The position numbers and the translations under genes are program-made. This document shows positions 6,391 to 15,590 of a stretch of DNA of 33,253 bases, in pieces. The stretch lies in NCBI GenBank assembly GCA_020441665.1, contig JAGRLT010000073.1:1-33253 (forward strand). The letters run 5' to 3'. The DNA is from Nitratireductor sp. GTDB taxonomy: Bacteria > Pseudomonadota > Alphaproteobacteria > Rhizobiales > Rhizobiaceae. Under the pieces are notes generated by a model that saw only the letters and a list, made by a program, of their open reading frames with translations, was not told where the DNA came from and made no database searches. Every line of letters begins with the position of its first letter. The first letter of the stretch is position 1.

Positions 6391-8705
6391 GGCTGCGCTT
6401 TTCCTGCTTGGGTCTCGGCGGCGTCGGAGCCGGCTTGCGGCTCCGACGGAAAGAACCGCTGCTTAAGTCCCTCAAGTGTCAAAATATTGGCAGGCAATAT
6501 CAGCAGGTTCGACAGAAGCGCGACCACCAGCGTGGCGATGATCAACTCTCCCAGCGCCGGCACGAGCGGCATGGCACTGAACTGCGTCACCACGAAGCTC
6601 ACGCAGATGATCACCGTGCCCGCGGTCAGCGCCGGCCCCGCTTCCTCGAGCGCCGATGCCAGCGCATGGCGGGTCTCCTTGCCCTCTTTCCTCTGACTGT
6701 CGAACACGTTGATCAGATGCACCGCATTGTCGATCGCGATCCCGAAGGCGAGCGTCAGCGCCACGACCTCCGACATGTTGACCGTGCCGCCCTTCAGATA
6801 GAGCAGCGACAGGATGAAGAAGATCGGCAGCAGGTTGGGCGTCGTCGCCGCCAGGAACATCAGGGGCGAGCGCGTCGCGATCCCCAGTATGACGACGCCG
6901 AAGGAAATCGCCAGAATGAGGCTGATTCGCAATTGCTCGATCAGATGGGTGAACTCGATGCTCATCAGCACCGGAAAGCCGGTCACCCGCACATCCGCGC
7001 CGTAGGAGAGTGCCGAAAGCCGCTTGCGAAGCGCGCGGGTCTCGGCCTCGACCTGCGCCACCGGCATTTGCGAACTCAGGCGCACCGTGACGAGCGAGGC
7101 ATCGCCCCGCTTCGATTCAAGGCTGGTGCCCTCGCGCTCGGCCGCCTCGCCCAGAAGGCCGGCGATCTTGGCTTTCGCCGTTTCGCTCGATGCGGTCGCA
7201 AACAACTGGCGGGCCGAAAACACCTTGTCGGCGCCGAACTGTTCGGCGGCAACCGCGTCCACCGCCTCGAGCCGCGCGCGGTTGGCCGGATTTTCAAGCC
7301 CGCCACTTTCCGCGAACGGCACCGAGATCAGCATCAGCGCCCTTCCGCCGGTCACCTCGTCGGCGAGCAGTTCGCCATAGCGCACATTGGAGTCGCTCGG
7401 CAGATACTCGACCAGCCGGTATTCGGCGGTGATGTCCTTCTGGGTATAGCACAACACCCCGACCAGAACGACGCCGGCAAGCGCCAGTATCCAGGGATGG
7501 CCGATGATCGCCGGCCGCACCTGTTTGCCGACCCGCTGGAAGGCCGGCTCCTTGTGAATGCCCGTCCTGGCAAGCCCGAGCCGGATCGCCCAGTGGATCG
7601 ACACCGGCAGGCCGACGATCACCGCGATAAAGGCGAGGCTGACCGCGCCGGCGCCGAGATAGGCGAACTCCTTCAGCGCCTCGCTGTCGGCATAGGCGAA
7701 GGAGAGGAAGGCAAGCGCCGTGGTGATCGAGGTCAGCGAGGAGGCCGGCCCCACCCGGGTGATCGCCTCGGTCAGGTTTTCCTCCGCATCGTGATGATGT
7801 GAATTGAGCGTCTGCCATCGGAAGTAGAGAAAGATCCCGTCGGCAAAGGCCAGGATCAGCGCGAGGCTCGGCAGCACGGTGGTCAGATAGTTGATGCGAA
7901 TGCCGAAGAACGCGAACAGGCCGAACGCCCATAGCGCCGTCAGCACCGGCGGAATGGCGCAGAGCAGCGCGGCGAGAAAGTTGCGGAAGATGAGATAGGC
8001 GATCAGCGTGCCGAGCAGCAGGCCGAGGCCGGTGAGCTTGACCTGATCGTCGATCAGGGTTTCCAGGATGGCGGCGCCGATCGGCGTCAACCCGGTGAAC
8101 GACAGCTTGAAGTCCTCGGGCGCGGCGGCGAGCGCATCCTCCCGCAACCGTCGGAAAGCCTCGAAACTGACCCCGTCATCCTCCTGCACGCCGGCCGTCA
8201 GCGTGGCGATGATGACGGCGACCTTGCGCTGCCGGTCGAGCAGGGAAGCAGCCGGCGGATATTTCGCGATCAGCCGGTCGACCAGATCGGCGGTTTCGCC
8301 ATCGCTGCCCAGTTCCTCGGGAAACCATTCGACCACCTCGCCGCTATCGACATCGAAGTCCGGCACCGAAAAAATCGACGATGCGTTGGTGACGCCATCC
8401 GATAGCGAGATATCGAGTTGCAGATTGCGCAGCGCCTCCATGCCCTCCGACGTCAGCAGCCGGTCGGACTCGACCAGGACCGTCACATCGCGGGAGAAAT
8501 TGCGGTAGTCGTCCTTGATTTCCTCATAGTCGCGGAACGCCCGGCTCGAATCCGGCAGCACGGCCAGCACGCTGCCGGTAAAGGCGACATTGCGGAAATT
8601 GACGCCGGCAACCGCGATCAGCACCAGGACGAGGAGCGAAAACAGGACCGGCCGCCGTTGCGCCAGAAGGCCCAGTTTCTCAAGCCCGAATCCTACTCGC
8701 CACAT
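6387..8705 (-). CDS. RND/MMPL-family inner-membrane exporter
   Basis: About 772 residues with the RND two-fold layout: a first membrane helix (RRPVLFSLLVLVLIAVAGV), a large periplasmic domain, helices 2–6, then the second helix, periplasmic domain and helices 8–12. Each helix block carries the acidic residue typical of proton-driven RND proteins, in ALILAFADGIFLYFRW and LTLAFGIAIDNAVHLINVF. This is the MMPL/SSD-type, non-tripartite branch that moves lipids, hopanoids or similar hydrophobic molecules; the cargo is unknown here. I prefer the ATG at 8705, preceded by GGGGGA, over ATG 8765, which would add 20 non-conserved residues and has no ribosome-binding site. It is divergent from sfsA and coupled to the small secreted protein downstream. 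Confidence 0.88.
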   Translation of the reverse strand: MWRVGFGLEKLGLLAQRRPVLFSLLVLVLIAVAGVNFRNVAFTGSVLAVLPDSSRAFRDYEEIKDDYRNFSRDVTVLVESDRLLTSEGMEALRNLQLDISLSDGVTNASSIFSVPDFDVDSGEVVEWFPEELGSDGETADLVDRLIAKYPPAASLLDRQRKVAVIIATLTAGVQEDDGVSFEAFRRLREDALAAAPEDFKLSFTGLTPIGAAILETLIDDQVKLTGLGLLLGTLIAYLIFRNFLAALLCAIPPVLTALWAFGLFAFFGIRINYLTTVLPSLALILAFADGIFLYFRWQTLNSHHHDAEENLTEAITRVGPASSLTSITTALAFLSFAYADSEALKEFAYLGAGAVSLAFIAVIVGLPVSIHWAIRLGLARTGIHKEPAFQRVGKQVRPAIIGHPWILALAGVVLVGVLCYTQKDITAEYRLVEYLPSDSNVRYGELLADEVTGGRALMLISVPFAESGGLENPANRARLEAVDAVAAEQFGADKVFSARQLFATASSETAKAKIAGLLGEAAEREGTSLESKRGDASLVTVRLSSQMPVAQVEAETRALRKRLSALSYGADVRVTGFPVLMSIEFTHLIEQLRISLILAISFGVVILGIATRSPLMFLAATTPNLLPIFFILSLLYLKGGTVNMSEVVALTLAFGIAIDNAVHLINVFDSQRKEGKETRHALASALEEAGPALTAGTVIICVSFVVTQFSAMPLVPALGELIIATLVVALLSNLLILPANILTLEGLKQRFFPSEPQAGSDAAETQAGKAQP

Positions 8706-8788
8706 GCTTCCCCCGCTGCCCGCGCGAAAACCGGGCGCAACATTCCTGGTGATACGGAGCGGCATTGCACACCGGTCGCCGTTCTGTA

Positions 8789-9550
8789 ATGAAAGCCGCC
8801 ATCCGCAACAAGGTCATAGCAGAAGAATTCCGGGGTCAAAGGTTGAAATTCACTCCCCCCTTGATCGAAGGCAGATTGCTGCGGCGCTACAAGCGCTTCC
8901 TCGCCGATGTGCAAATGCCCGATGGCAATGCGATCACGGTTCACTGCCCCAATCCCGGCGCCATGCTGGGGCTCGACGCACCGGGATCGCGCGCCTTCAT
9001 CTCCGACAGCGGCAATCCCAAGCGCAAGCTGCGCCACACGCTCGAGATCGTCGAGGCGGACGGCACGCTGGTCGGCATCAACACCAATCTGCCCAACCGC
9101 CTGGCGCGCGAAGCCTTCGACACCGGCCTGGTGCCCCTGCCCGATGGCGCGCGCATCCGGCCGGAACAGAAATATGGCGAAAACAGCCGGATCGACTTTC
9201 TGGTCACCAGGCCGGGCGATCCCGATCACTACATCGAGATCAAGAACGTCCACCTGATGCGGACGCCTGGCCTGCACGAGTTTCCCGACTGCAAGACGGC
9301 GCGCGGCACCCGGCATCTGGGCGAACTGATCCGCCAGGTCGAGGCCGGCAACCGGGCGACCATGCTCTATGTCATCCAGCGGATGGACGGCGACCGCTTC
9401 GCCATCGCCGACGACCTCGATCCCGCCTATGCCGCCGCGTTCGCCGCAGCGCGCGCCGCCGGCGTCGAGATGCGGGCAATCAAGTGCGCGATCACGCCCG
9501 AGACCATCACCCCGTGCGAAACGGTGCGCATCCTCGATCCGCAAATTTGA
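8789..9550 (+). CDS. sfsA: SfsA family protein (sugar fermentation stimulation homologue)
   Basis: SfsA was named in E. coli for stimulating maltose metabolism; it has an OB-like N-terminal part and a nuclease-like C-terminal domain, but its biochemical role is unsettled. Family signatures are plain: FTPPLIEGRLLRRYKRFLADV, HCPNPGAMLGL, RKLRHTLEIVE, then the nuclease-like core ENSRIDFLV…YIEIKNVHL and FPDCKTARGTRHLGEL. The start is uncertain. ATG 8789 gives 253 residues, but most relatives begin right before FTPPL, which would mean a TTG at 8843; TTG 8765 is also open. None has a strong ribosome-binding site. sfsA–map–radC in this order and strand is a common rhizobial arrangement. Confidence 0.9.
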   Translation: MKAAIRNKVIAEEFRGQRLKFTPPLIEGRLLRRYKRFLADVQMPDGNAITVHCPNPGAMLGLDAPGSRAFISDSGNPKRKLRHTLEIVEADGTLVGINTNLPNRLAREAFDTGLVPLPDGARIRPEQKYGENSRIDFLVTRPGDPDHYIEIKNVHLMRTPGLHEFPDCKTARGTRHLGELIRQVEAGNRATMLYVIQRMDGDRFAIADDLDPAYAAAFAAARAAGVEMRAIKCAITPETITPCETVRILDPQI

Positions 9551-9599
9551 GCTGCCAAGCCGCCTTGCACCGGGCGCGGTTTCAACGCATAACCCGGCC

Positions 9600-10424
9600 A
9601 TGCTGAACTATGTCGATGCCAAATCCGCGCCGGTGAAGAATACCGGCAGTATCAAACTCTATGACGAAGAGGGCTTCAAAGGCATGCGCCGTGCCGGCCG
9701 GCTCGCCGCCGCCTGCCTCGACGCGGTCGCAGCGCTGGTCGTGCCGGGCGTCACCACCCAGGAAATCGACGATTTCGTCTTCCGCTACGGCATGGACCAC
9801 AATGCCCTGCCGGCAACGCTCAACTATCGCGGCTACACCAAATCGTGCTGCACCTCGATCAACCATGTCGTCTGCCACGGCATTCCCAACGACAAGCCGC
9901 TGAAGGAAGGCGACATCGTCAACATCGACGTGACGCTCATCCTCGACGGCTGGCATGGCGATTCCAGCCGCATGTACACGGTGGGCGCGGTGCGGCGCGC
10001 TGCCGAGCGGCTGATCGAGGTAACCCATGAATCGCTGATGCGCGGCATTGCCGAGGTCAGGCCGGGCGCCACCACCGGCGATATCGGCGCCGCGATACAG
10101 GAATATGCCGAGGGCGAGCGCTGCAACGTGGTGCGCGATTTCTGCGGCCATGGTCTCGGCCTGCTGTTTCACGATGCGCCCAACATCCTGCATTTCGGCC
10201 GCCGCGGCGAAGGCATCGAACTGCGGCCGGGCATGATCTTCACCATCGAACCGATGATCAATCTCGGCCGGCCGGCGGTGAAGATCCTCTCCGACGGCTG
10301 GACAGCGGTCACCCGCGATCGCTCCCTGTCGGCGCAGTTCGAGCATTCCGTGGGCGTTACCGGGGAAGGCTGCGAAATATTTACGCTTTCCCCCGCCGGC
10401 CACACTGTGCCACCATATCTTTGA
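9600..10424 (+). CDS. map: Type I methionine aminopeptidase
   Basis: Removes the initiator methionine from nascent proteins; essential and cytoplasmic. The 274 residues have the pita-bread fold signatures and the five metal ligands in their usual settings: the two Asp in NIDVTLILDGWHGDSSRMY, the His in GHGLGLLFHDAP, the Glu in FTIEPMIN, and the Glu in SAQFEHSVGVT. The N-terminal CCTSINHVVCHGIP loop carries the substrate-binding His typical of type I enzymes. I place the start at ATG 9600: the open frame runs further upstream into sfsA, but the homologous region begins here. It lies 49 bp after sfsA. One oddity is a Ser-Ala pair before QFEH where many members have SAQYEHT. Confidence 0.95.
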   Translation: MLNYVDAKSAPVKNTGSIKLYDEEGFKGMRRAGRLAAACLDAVAALVVPGVTTQEIDDFVFRYGMDHNALPATLNYRGYTKSCCTSINHVVCHGIPNDKPLKEGDIVNIDVTLILDGWHGDSSRMYTVGAVRRAAERLIEVTHESLMRGIAEVRPGATTGDIGAAIQEYAEGERCNVVRDFCGHGLGLLFHDAPNILHFGRRGEGIELRPGMIFTIEPMINLGRPAVKILSDGWTAVTRDRSLSAQFEHSVGVTGEGCEIFTLSPAGHTVPPYL

Positions 10425-10439
10425 GGGAGCCCCCTGGAC

Positions 10440-10487
10440 GATCTGAGGAGCGGGCGACCTGGGGAGCGGGCAATCTGGGGCGAAGCC
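10440..10487. repeat. 16-bp tandem repeat in the radC leader
   Basis: Two near-identical 16-bp units (10440–10455 and 10456–10471, two mismatches) sharing GGAGCGGGC are followed by a third, degraded copy (10472–10487). They fill most of the 81 bp between map and radC. It is purine-rich and may simply be slippage DNA in a short spacer. Confidence 0.6.
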
Positions 10488-10505
10488 TGAGGCAACGGGG
10501 GAATC

Positions 10506-11270
10506 ATGCCGGGCGGCAAGCGGGACAGCGACACGGGCAAGTTCGAGGAAACCGCCTCGCGGCCGGTCACCCGCCCGGTTTCCGGCACATCGAAAGACAA
10601 GCCGCATTATCATGGCCATCGCGAGCGCCTGCGGGCGAAATTCACCTCCGCCGGGCCGGCCGCCCTCGCTGAATACGAAGTGCTGGAAATGCTGCTCTTC
10701 CGCAGCATCCGACAGGGCGACACCAAGCCGCTGGCCAAGCGGCTGATCGACGAATTCGGGTCGCTCTCCGAAGTGCTGTCGGCGCCGATGAAGCGCCTTA
10801 TGGAGGTCAAGGGCGTCGGCGAAGTGGTCGCCTTCGATCTCAAGCTCATCGAGGCGGCCGCCATGTCGTTTGCCAGCGGCAATATCCGCGAGCGCCCGCT
10901 GCTCTCCTCCTGGTCGAAGGTTCTCGAATACTGCCGCACGGCCATGGCCTTCGCCGACAAGGAGATGTTCCGCATTCTCTTTCTCGACAAGAAGAACCAG
11001 CTCATCAAGGACGAGCTCCAGCAGACCGGCACCGTCGACCACACGCCGGTCTATCCCCGCGAGATCGCCAAGCGCGCCCTCGACCTCGCCGCCACCGCGA
11101 TCATCCTGGTGCACAATCATCCTTCCGGCGATCCGACCCCGTCCCAGGCCGACATCCAGATGACCCGGACCATCATCGACGTGCTCGCGCCGCTGGGCGT
11201 GACCGTGCACGATCACATCATCATCGGCCGCAACGGCCATGCCAGCCTCAAGGGGCTGAAACTCATATAG
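10506..11270 (+). CDS. radC: RadC/JAB-domain protein
   Basis: 254 residues. An N-terminal unstructured basic stretch (1–35) is followed by a helix-hairpin-helix-like region ([29 protein letters not shown], then [10 protein letters not shown]) and a C-terminal JAB/MPN domain. The JAMM-type metal motif is intact: an upstream Glu region, then [14 protein letters not shown]. The protein was once linked to DNA repair, but the gene named radC in E. coli turned out to be misassigned, so the true role is unknown. ATG 10506 has a GGGGGAA tract just upstream. The stop overlaps the end of the convergent amidohydrolase gene by 8 bp. Confidence 0.94.
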   Translation: MPGGKRDSDTGKFEETASRPVTRPVSGTSKDKPHYHGHRERLRAKFTSAGPAALAEYEVLEMLLFRSIRQGDTKPLAKRLIDEFGSLSEVLSAPMKRLMEVKGVGEVVAFDLKLIEAAAMSFASGNIRERPLLSSWSKVLEYCRTAMAFADKEMFRILFLDKKNQLIKDELQQTGTVDHTPVYPREIAKRALDLAATAIILVHNHPSGDPTPSQADIQMTRTIIDVLAPLGVTVHDHIIIGRNGHASLKGLKLI

Positions 11271-12411
11271 ATCCCTTCACCGGCAGCCGGTCGCGCACCA
11301 GCGCCGCCCAGAAGGTTGCGCCGACCGGCAGCAGCGCATCGTTGAAATCATAGTCGGAGGCATGAAGCGGCTGGCCATGCGCGCCTTGCGTTCCATTGCC
11401 GAGCAACAGGAAACAGCCGGGCACGGCAGCCGCGAAATGGGCGAAATCCTCCGAAAAGCTCATCGGCGGCCGCCCGCCCTCGGCTTCGATCCCGGCAGCC
11501 CGTGCGGCGCGAAGCACCGCCTCGACCGGCCCCGGCGCATTGACGGTCTCGATGAACCCGGTCTGGAAGGAGAAGCTGGCTTCAACGCCATGGCTCGCCG
11601 CGATACCCTTTACCATCCGGCGCATGAACCGTTCGATCACCTTTCGGTCTTCCGGCAGCCGGGCGCGCACATCGCCCTTGAGCGTGGCGTGTCCCGGCAG
11701 CACGTTGCGCCGGCCATCGGTCAGGAATTCGGTCACCGAGACGACGGCGCCGGCACCCGGCGCCAGCTTGCGCGATACGATCGTTTGCAGCGCCATCACC
11801 ATTTCAGCACCCACGGTGATCGCATCGACGCCGACATGCGGCATGGCGGCATGGCCGCCCTGCCCCGAAATCCCGATCTCGAAAAGGCTTTCGGACGCAC
11901 AGATCTGGCCGCTGCGCGTTGAAATCCGGCCGGCTGGCGCGCCCGGCAGATTGTGGATCGCATAGACCTCCTCGATGGGAAACCGCGCCAGCACGCCTTC
12001 GGTGATCATCGCCTGCGCGCCCAGCCCGTGTTCCTCATTGGGCTGGAACAGAAAGACCACCGTGCCGTCGAAATCCCTTTCGCGCGCCAGCAGTTCGGCA
12101 GCCCCCAGCAGCATGGTGATATGACCGTCATGGCCGCAGGCATGCATGACGCCGGGATTGGCGGAAACATGGTCGTGGCTCCCCGTTTCCTCGATCGGCA
12201 GCGCGTCCATATCGGCGCGCAGTCCGATGGCGCGGTTGCCGGTTCCAGCCCTCAGAATGCCGACGACGCCCGCGCCCTCATAGACCTCGATGCCCAGTTC
12301 TCGCAGCCTTGCCGCCACCCGCGCCCTGGTACGGACTTCCTGAAAGCCCAGTTCGGGATCGCGATGGAATGCGTGCCGCAGCGCCGTCAGTCTTGTGTGA
12401 AATGCGTCCAT
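11263..12411 (-). CDS. M20-family amidohydrolase (hippurate/N-acyl amino acid hydrolase type)
   Basis: 382-residue cytoplasmic metallopeptidase-like enzyme of the M20D branch (HipO, AbgB, IAA-amino acid hydrolase relatives), which removes acyl groups from N-acyl amino acids. The metal-site motifs are in order: [13 protein letters not shown] near residue 63, [17 protein letters not shown] near 88, [13 protein letters not shown] near 128, a dimerisation-domain [14 protein letters not shown] near 184, and the final His in [11 protein letters not shown]. The second motif reads NEEHG where many relatives have AEEGx, still keeping the Glu–Glu pair. The natural substrate cannot be assigned. It is convergent with radC (8-bp overlap) and divergent from the polysaccharide glycosyltransferase gene. 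Confidence 0.88.
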   Translation of the reverse strand: MDAFHTRLTALRHAFHRDPELGFQEVRTRARVAARLRELGIEVYEGAGVVGILRAGTGNRAIGLRADMDALPIEETGSHDHVSANPGVMHACGHDGHITMLLGAAELLARERDFDGTVVFLFQPNEEHGLGAQAMITEGVLARFPIEEVYAIHNLPGAPAGRISTRSGQICASESLFEIGISGQGGHAAMPHVGVDAITVGAEMVMALQTIVSRKLAPGAGAVVSVTEFLTDGRRNVLPGHATLKGDVRARLPEDRKVIERFMRRMVKGIAASHGVEASFSFQTGFIETVNAPGPVEAVLRAARAAGIEAEGGRPPMSFSEDFAHFAAAVPGCFLLLGNGTQGAHGQPLHASDYDFNDALLPVGATFWAALVRDRLPVKGSI

Positions 12412-12463
12412 GCCGGTCCCTGTCTGCTGGTGGCGAATTCCAGGCTGTATCGACCGAGACTAT

Positions 12464-12508
12464 CAGAAAGGCGCCCGGCAGAAAGGTGTTTGGCAGAAAG
12501 ATACGCCG
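12464..12508. repeat. Three 15-bp direct repeats in a divergent promoter region
   Basis: Three head-to-tail 15-bp units start with CAGAAAG at 12464, 12479 and 12494; the tails vary but the first two end in GG, and the third is more diverged. They lie in the 210-bp space between the leftward amidohydrolase and the rightward glycosyltransferase, about 55 bp upstream of the amidohydrolase start. Even phasing suggests either a protein-binding array or simple slippage; nothing else in the spacer was recognised. Confidence 0.55.
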
Positions 12509-12621
12509 GCGCGACATCGCCCGGGCGCCCGCGTACGGAAAGCGAGGAAGGTCGCAAGGGCTGGCGCGCGGCCGGCATCATCACGGATGACAAGCCCTTC
12601 CGCCGATTGTAGAACCGCGCG

Positions 12622-13674
12622 ATGACCGCGCCGCCGCCCCGCCCCCTGCTCCTTGCCAGCGCACCGCCGCCGCTCCTTGCCGGCACCGATGCGGTCTTCC
12701 ACGAGATCGAGACGCTGGCCGAGGCCTTCGGCGGAACCGTCATCAGCCTGCATCCGTTCGCCGATCCGGCAAGGCGCTTTCCCATGGCCGCGATGGGCCT
12801 GACGAAACTTCCGCAAATTCTCGGCGCGGCAAGCCGCTGCGATCTCGTCCATGTGTTCAATCCGGCGCCTTATGGTTTCCCCCTTTTGCGGCTGTTGCGA
12901 AAGCCGGTGGTATACACCGTCACCGCCGCCCTCGACGCGGCAACGCCCCCGCGCGGCAGGGCCGCCCTGCACCGGGTCGGTGCCCTGGTGACATCGAACC
13001 GGCACGACGAGGCCATTCTGGCGGCAGCCGGCTTTGGCAATCTGCGGCAGATCGGGCCGGGTCACGAACTCGCGCAGTTTGCCGCCCTCGCAAGGCGTCC
13101 TCCCGGCGCGATCGGCGGGCCGCTGAAACTGCTGTCGGCCTCCGCCCCCTGGAACGCCGCCCAGTTCGAGATCAAGGGCATCGACGCGCTGCTGGACGCG
13201 GTGGCGCTGTCGCCCGGGCTGCAGCTGACGCTGGTGCTGCGGGGGCGTTTCCGCGATCTGGCCGAGGCAAGGATCGGCGCCCTGGGCATTGCCGGTCGGG
13301 TCTCGGTGCTGGATGGAAGGCAGGACATGCCGGCACTGGTCGACGCCGCCGACGCCCTCATCCTGACGACGAAGAGGCCGGAAGTGCTGAAAGCCTGGCC
13401 CCACTCCCTGCTCGAAGGCCTCGCCGCCGGCAAGCCCGTCATCGTCAGCCGCTCGATGCCGATGGCGGCGTTCGTCAGCGACCATCAATGCGGCGTTGTG
13501 GTCGAGACCGTCGACGGCCCGGCCATCGCCGCCGCGGCCGGCGAGATCGCGAGGCGTTATCCGCGCTATGCCGGGGCGGCGGCCTCCTTTGTCTGGCAGG
13601 ATTTTTCTGTGCAAAGAATGCTTGCCGAATATGAGGCGCTCTACCGTTCCGTTACGGGCGCCGCCCGAAGATGA
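12622..13674 (+). CDS. GT-B fold glycosyltransferase, GT4-like
   Basis: 350 residues. The N-terminal half is a Rossmann-like acceptor domain (CDLVHVFNPAPYGFPLLRLLRKPVVYTV), and the C-terminal half has the nucleotide-sugar site of GT4 enzymes: LKLLSASAPWN, a run like GRVSVLDGRQDMPALVDAADALILTTKRPEVLKAWPHSLLEGLAAGKPVIVS. In classic GT4 enzymes the EX7E motif appears near here; in this protein the segment is EVLKAWPHSLLEGLAAG, with Glu residues spaced to fit. It probably adds a sugar from a nucleotide donor in glycan synthesis. No clear ribosome-binding site precedes ATG 12622. It overlaps the end of the convergent GT2 gene by 23 bp. Confidence 0.82.
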   Translation: MTAPPPRPLLLASAPPPLLAGTDAVFHEIETLAEAFGGTVISLHPFADPARRFPMAAMGLTKLPQILGAASRCDLVHVFNPAPYGFPLLRLLRKPVVYTVTAALDAATPPRGRAALHRVGALVTSNRHDEAILAAAGFGNLRQIGPGHELAQFAALARRPPGAIGGPLKLLSASAPWNAAQFEIKGIDALLDAVALSPGLQLTLVLRGRFRDLAEARIGALGIAGRVSVLDGRQDMPALVDAADALILTTKRPEVLKAWPHSLLEGLAAGKPVIVSRSMPMAAFVSDHQCGVVVETVDGPAIAAAAGEIARRYPRYAGAAASFVWQDFSVQRMLAEYEALYRSVTGAARR

Positions 13675-14671
13675 CCTCATACGCCCGCCGCAGGCGTCTG
13701 GCGGCAATCGCCAGAAGGCCCGGCGCCGGCTGCTCCCGGCTCAGCAGGCCCTCGATCTCCGCCGCCGACAGCCGTATCCGCGCAAGCCGCTCGCCGCGTC
13801 CGGCCAGCATGCCCGGCAGATCGCGGCAAAACAGCATCAGACCCTGAAGCGTCGCCATCGGCTGCCCGTGATCGAAGGCGAATTGCAGCGTGCCATAGGC
13901 AATCCGGTGGGCGTTTCGCAGCAGGTGGCCGGCCGGCAGGTTCCGCACCATGAGCGCAAGCCGGTTGCGCGTCGTCAGCACCAGATAGCGTCTTTGCGGC
14001 ATCGCCGAACCATGCCCCTTGTGCAGCACGCGGGCGGCGGGCAGCAGCCGGTGCCGGTATCCCGCAAGCCGCGCGCGCAGACCAAAGTCGACATCTTCGA
14101 GATAGGCGAAGAAGCCCGCGTCAAACCCGCCCAGCGCCAGGAAATCGGCACGGCGCAACAGGACCGCGCCGCCGCAGGGGGAGAAGATTTCCCGCTCCCG
14201 GTCGAAGTCGGCCACCGGTTCGCCATGTCCGGTTTTCACCGCCTGCCCGTACCAGCTCAGCCGGTCGCCGGCATCGTCGACCCGGTCCGGCGCGTCGAGG
14301 CTGACCATGAGCGGCATCACGGCAATCAGGTTTTCAGGACAGGTTTCAATCGCATCCTCAAGCTTCCGGATGCAGTCCGCCGCCACCTGCGTATCGGTAT
14401 TGAGCAGAAAGACATAGCGGCCCGCCGCCGCCTCGACCCCCCGGTTGGCGGCGACCGCAAAGCCGGTATTGACGCCCAGTTCGATGATCGTCGCATCGGG
14501 CGCATGGCGGCGCGCCAGCTCAAGCGAGCGATCGGACGATCCGTTGTCGACCAGGATGATTTCGAGCGGCCTGCGATCCTGGGCGTGGAGCGACCGCAGG
14601 CAGGCTTCCAGCCAGCGCTCGCCGTTCCAGTTGGGAATGATGACGGAAACCCGGCTCGCCGTCTCAGCCAT
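13652..14671 (-). CDS. GT2-family glycosyltransferase
   Basis: 339 residues from ATG 14671 (a GTG at 14686 would add five). N-terminal GT-A fold typical of family 2: SVIIPNWNGERWLEACLRSL, LEIILVDNGSSDRS, the metal-binding DXD equivalent in LLNTDTQV, and the base-side acidic motif in FFAYLEDVDFGLRARLAGY. The C-terminal region (YLVLTTRNRLALMVRNLP) may rest on the membrane, as in rhamnosyltransferases and other lipid-linked oligosaccharide enzymes. Donor and acceptor are unknown, but the neighbouring dTDP-rhamnose genes make rhamnose a fair guess. It is second in a leftward pair; the start overlaps the end of the other GT2 gene by 8 bp, so they are likely coupled. Confidence 0.87.
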   Translation of the reverse strand: MAETASRVSVIIPNWNGERWLEACLRSLHAQDRRPLEIILVDNGSSDRSLELARRHAPDATIIELGVNTGFAVAANRGVEAAAGRYVFLLNTDTQVAADCIRKLEDAIETCPENLIAVMPLMVSLDAPDRVDDAGDRLSWYGQAVKTGHGEPVADFDREREIFSPCGGAVLLRRADFLALGGFDAGFFAYLEDVDFGLRARLAGYRHRLLPAARVLHKGHGSAMPQRRYLVLTTRNRLALMVRNLPAGHLLRNAHRIAYGTLQFAFDHGQPMATLQGLMLFCRDLPGMLAGRGERLARIRLSAAEIEGLLSREQPAPGLLAIAARRLRRAYEVIFGRRP

Positions 14672-15590
14672 GGCCGGGTGCCCCACCGGCCGGATGCCGC
14701 GCGCCCCAGCGCCCTCTCACTCCGTCACGCGCGGCCGCGAGGCAAGCGCGCGCGCGGTTGAACCGGCCGGTCGCAAGCGCCTTTGCCGCCTCGAAGAGCG
14801 CAATCACCGTCCATCGCGCGAACAGAAAGGCCTTTCGCCGTACGCGGTGGCGGGCAATGAACAGAAACCGGTTTCTGAGCGAATAATAAAGATAATCGCC
14901 GTCGCGCGCGCCATCCCCCGCCATCGCTGCATCGTGGAACGCCCGCGCCTCGCGATCGACCGCGAGCGCGAAGCCCTGCGCCCTGGCGCGTTCGCACCAG
15001 TCGGCGACTTCGCCCGAAAAGAAATAGGCCTCGTCGAGCGGGCCGACCCGCCGCCAGGCGGCGCTCCGGGTGACGAGAACCGTTCCCATCAGGTGATCGG
15101 GATGGGTAAAGCGCGCATTCGATCCCTCGCCCCCGAAGACGATGCGGGTCTGGCGCGCGCGTGAAATATCCTGGCCGCCGGCATAGACGCTTTCCCGCGC
15201 CCCGTCCCGCTCGACGATAAGCGGGCTTGCAGCCGCCAGATCGCGGACCTGACCGAAAGCCTGCAGGAGGGTTGCGAAATCGTCCTCGGCAATCTCCGCA
15301 TCGGTGTTGATCAGCGCGATCTTGTCAAATCCGGCTTCGAGCGCTGCCCGGATGCCGGCATTGTTGCCGCCGGCAAAGCCTGCATTGTTCGGCAATTCGA
15401 GGAACCTGGCGTGTCCGGTACAGGCATCGCGCAGGCTCGCCCGCCCCGCTGGCGTGTCGCCATTGCACACCACGAACACGGCCGGGTGAAGCCTCCGCCA
15501 GCGCCCGATCCGCGCGACCGACGCGATGGTTCGCCCGGCGTGAAACCAGTTGATGAAAATCACGGCGATGTTGCGCTCGTTCGACGGCAA
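14664..15590 (-). CDS. GT2-family glycosyltransferase, TTG start
   Basis: 308 residues with the same GT-A layout as its neighbour: AVIFINWFHAGRTIASV, PAVFVVCNGD, NNAGFAGGNNAGIRAALEAGFDKIALINTDAEI (DXD equivalent NTD), and FFSGEVADWCERARAQGF as the catalytic acidic segment. The likely start is TTG at 15590: an in-frame TGA sits six codons upstream, and GGA is eight bases before the TTG. The shape resembles family-2 enzymes of O-antigen and rhamnan loci. It is the first gene of a leftward pair, divergent from the next GT2 gene at 15905. Confidence 0.84.
   Translation of the reverse strand: MPSNERNIAVIFINWFHAGRTIASVARIGRWRRLHPAVFVVCNGDTPAGRASLRDACTGHARFLELPNNAGFAGGNNAGIRAALEAGFDKIALINTDAEIAEDDFATLLQAFGQVRDLAAASPLIVERDGARESVYAGGQDISRARQTRIVFGGEGSNARFTHPDHLMGTVLVTRSAAWRRVGPLDEAYFFSGEVADWCERARAQGFALAVDREARAFHDAAMAGDGARDGDYLYYSLRNRFLFIARHRVRRKAFLFARWTVIALFEAAKALATGRFNRARACLAAARDGVRGRWGARHPAGGAPGHG

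Noticed and set aside
9582..11240. A 552-codon open frame on the minus strand opposite map and radC.
   Set aside because: Both sense genes have all family motifs; the opposite frame shows none.
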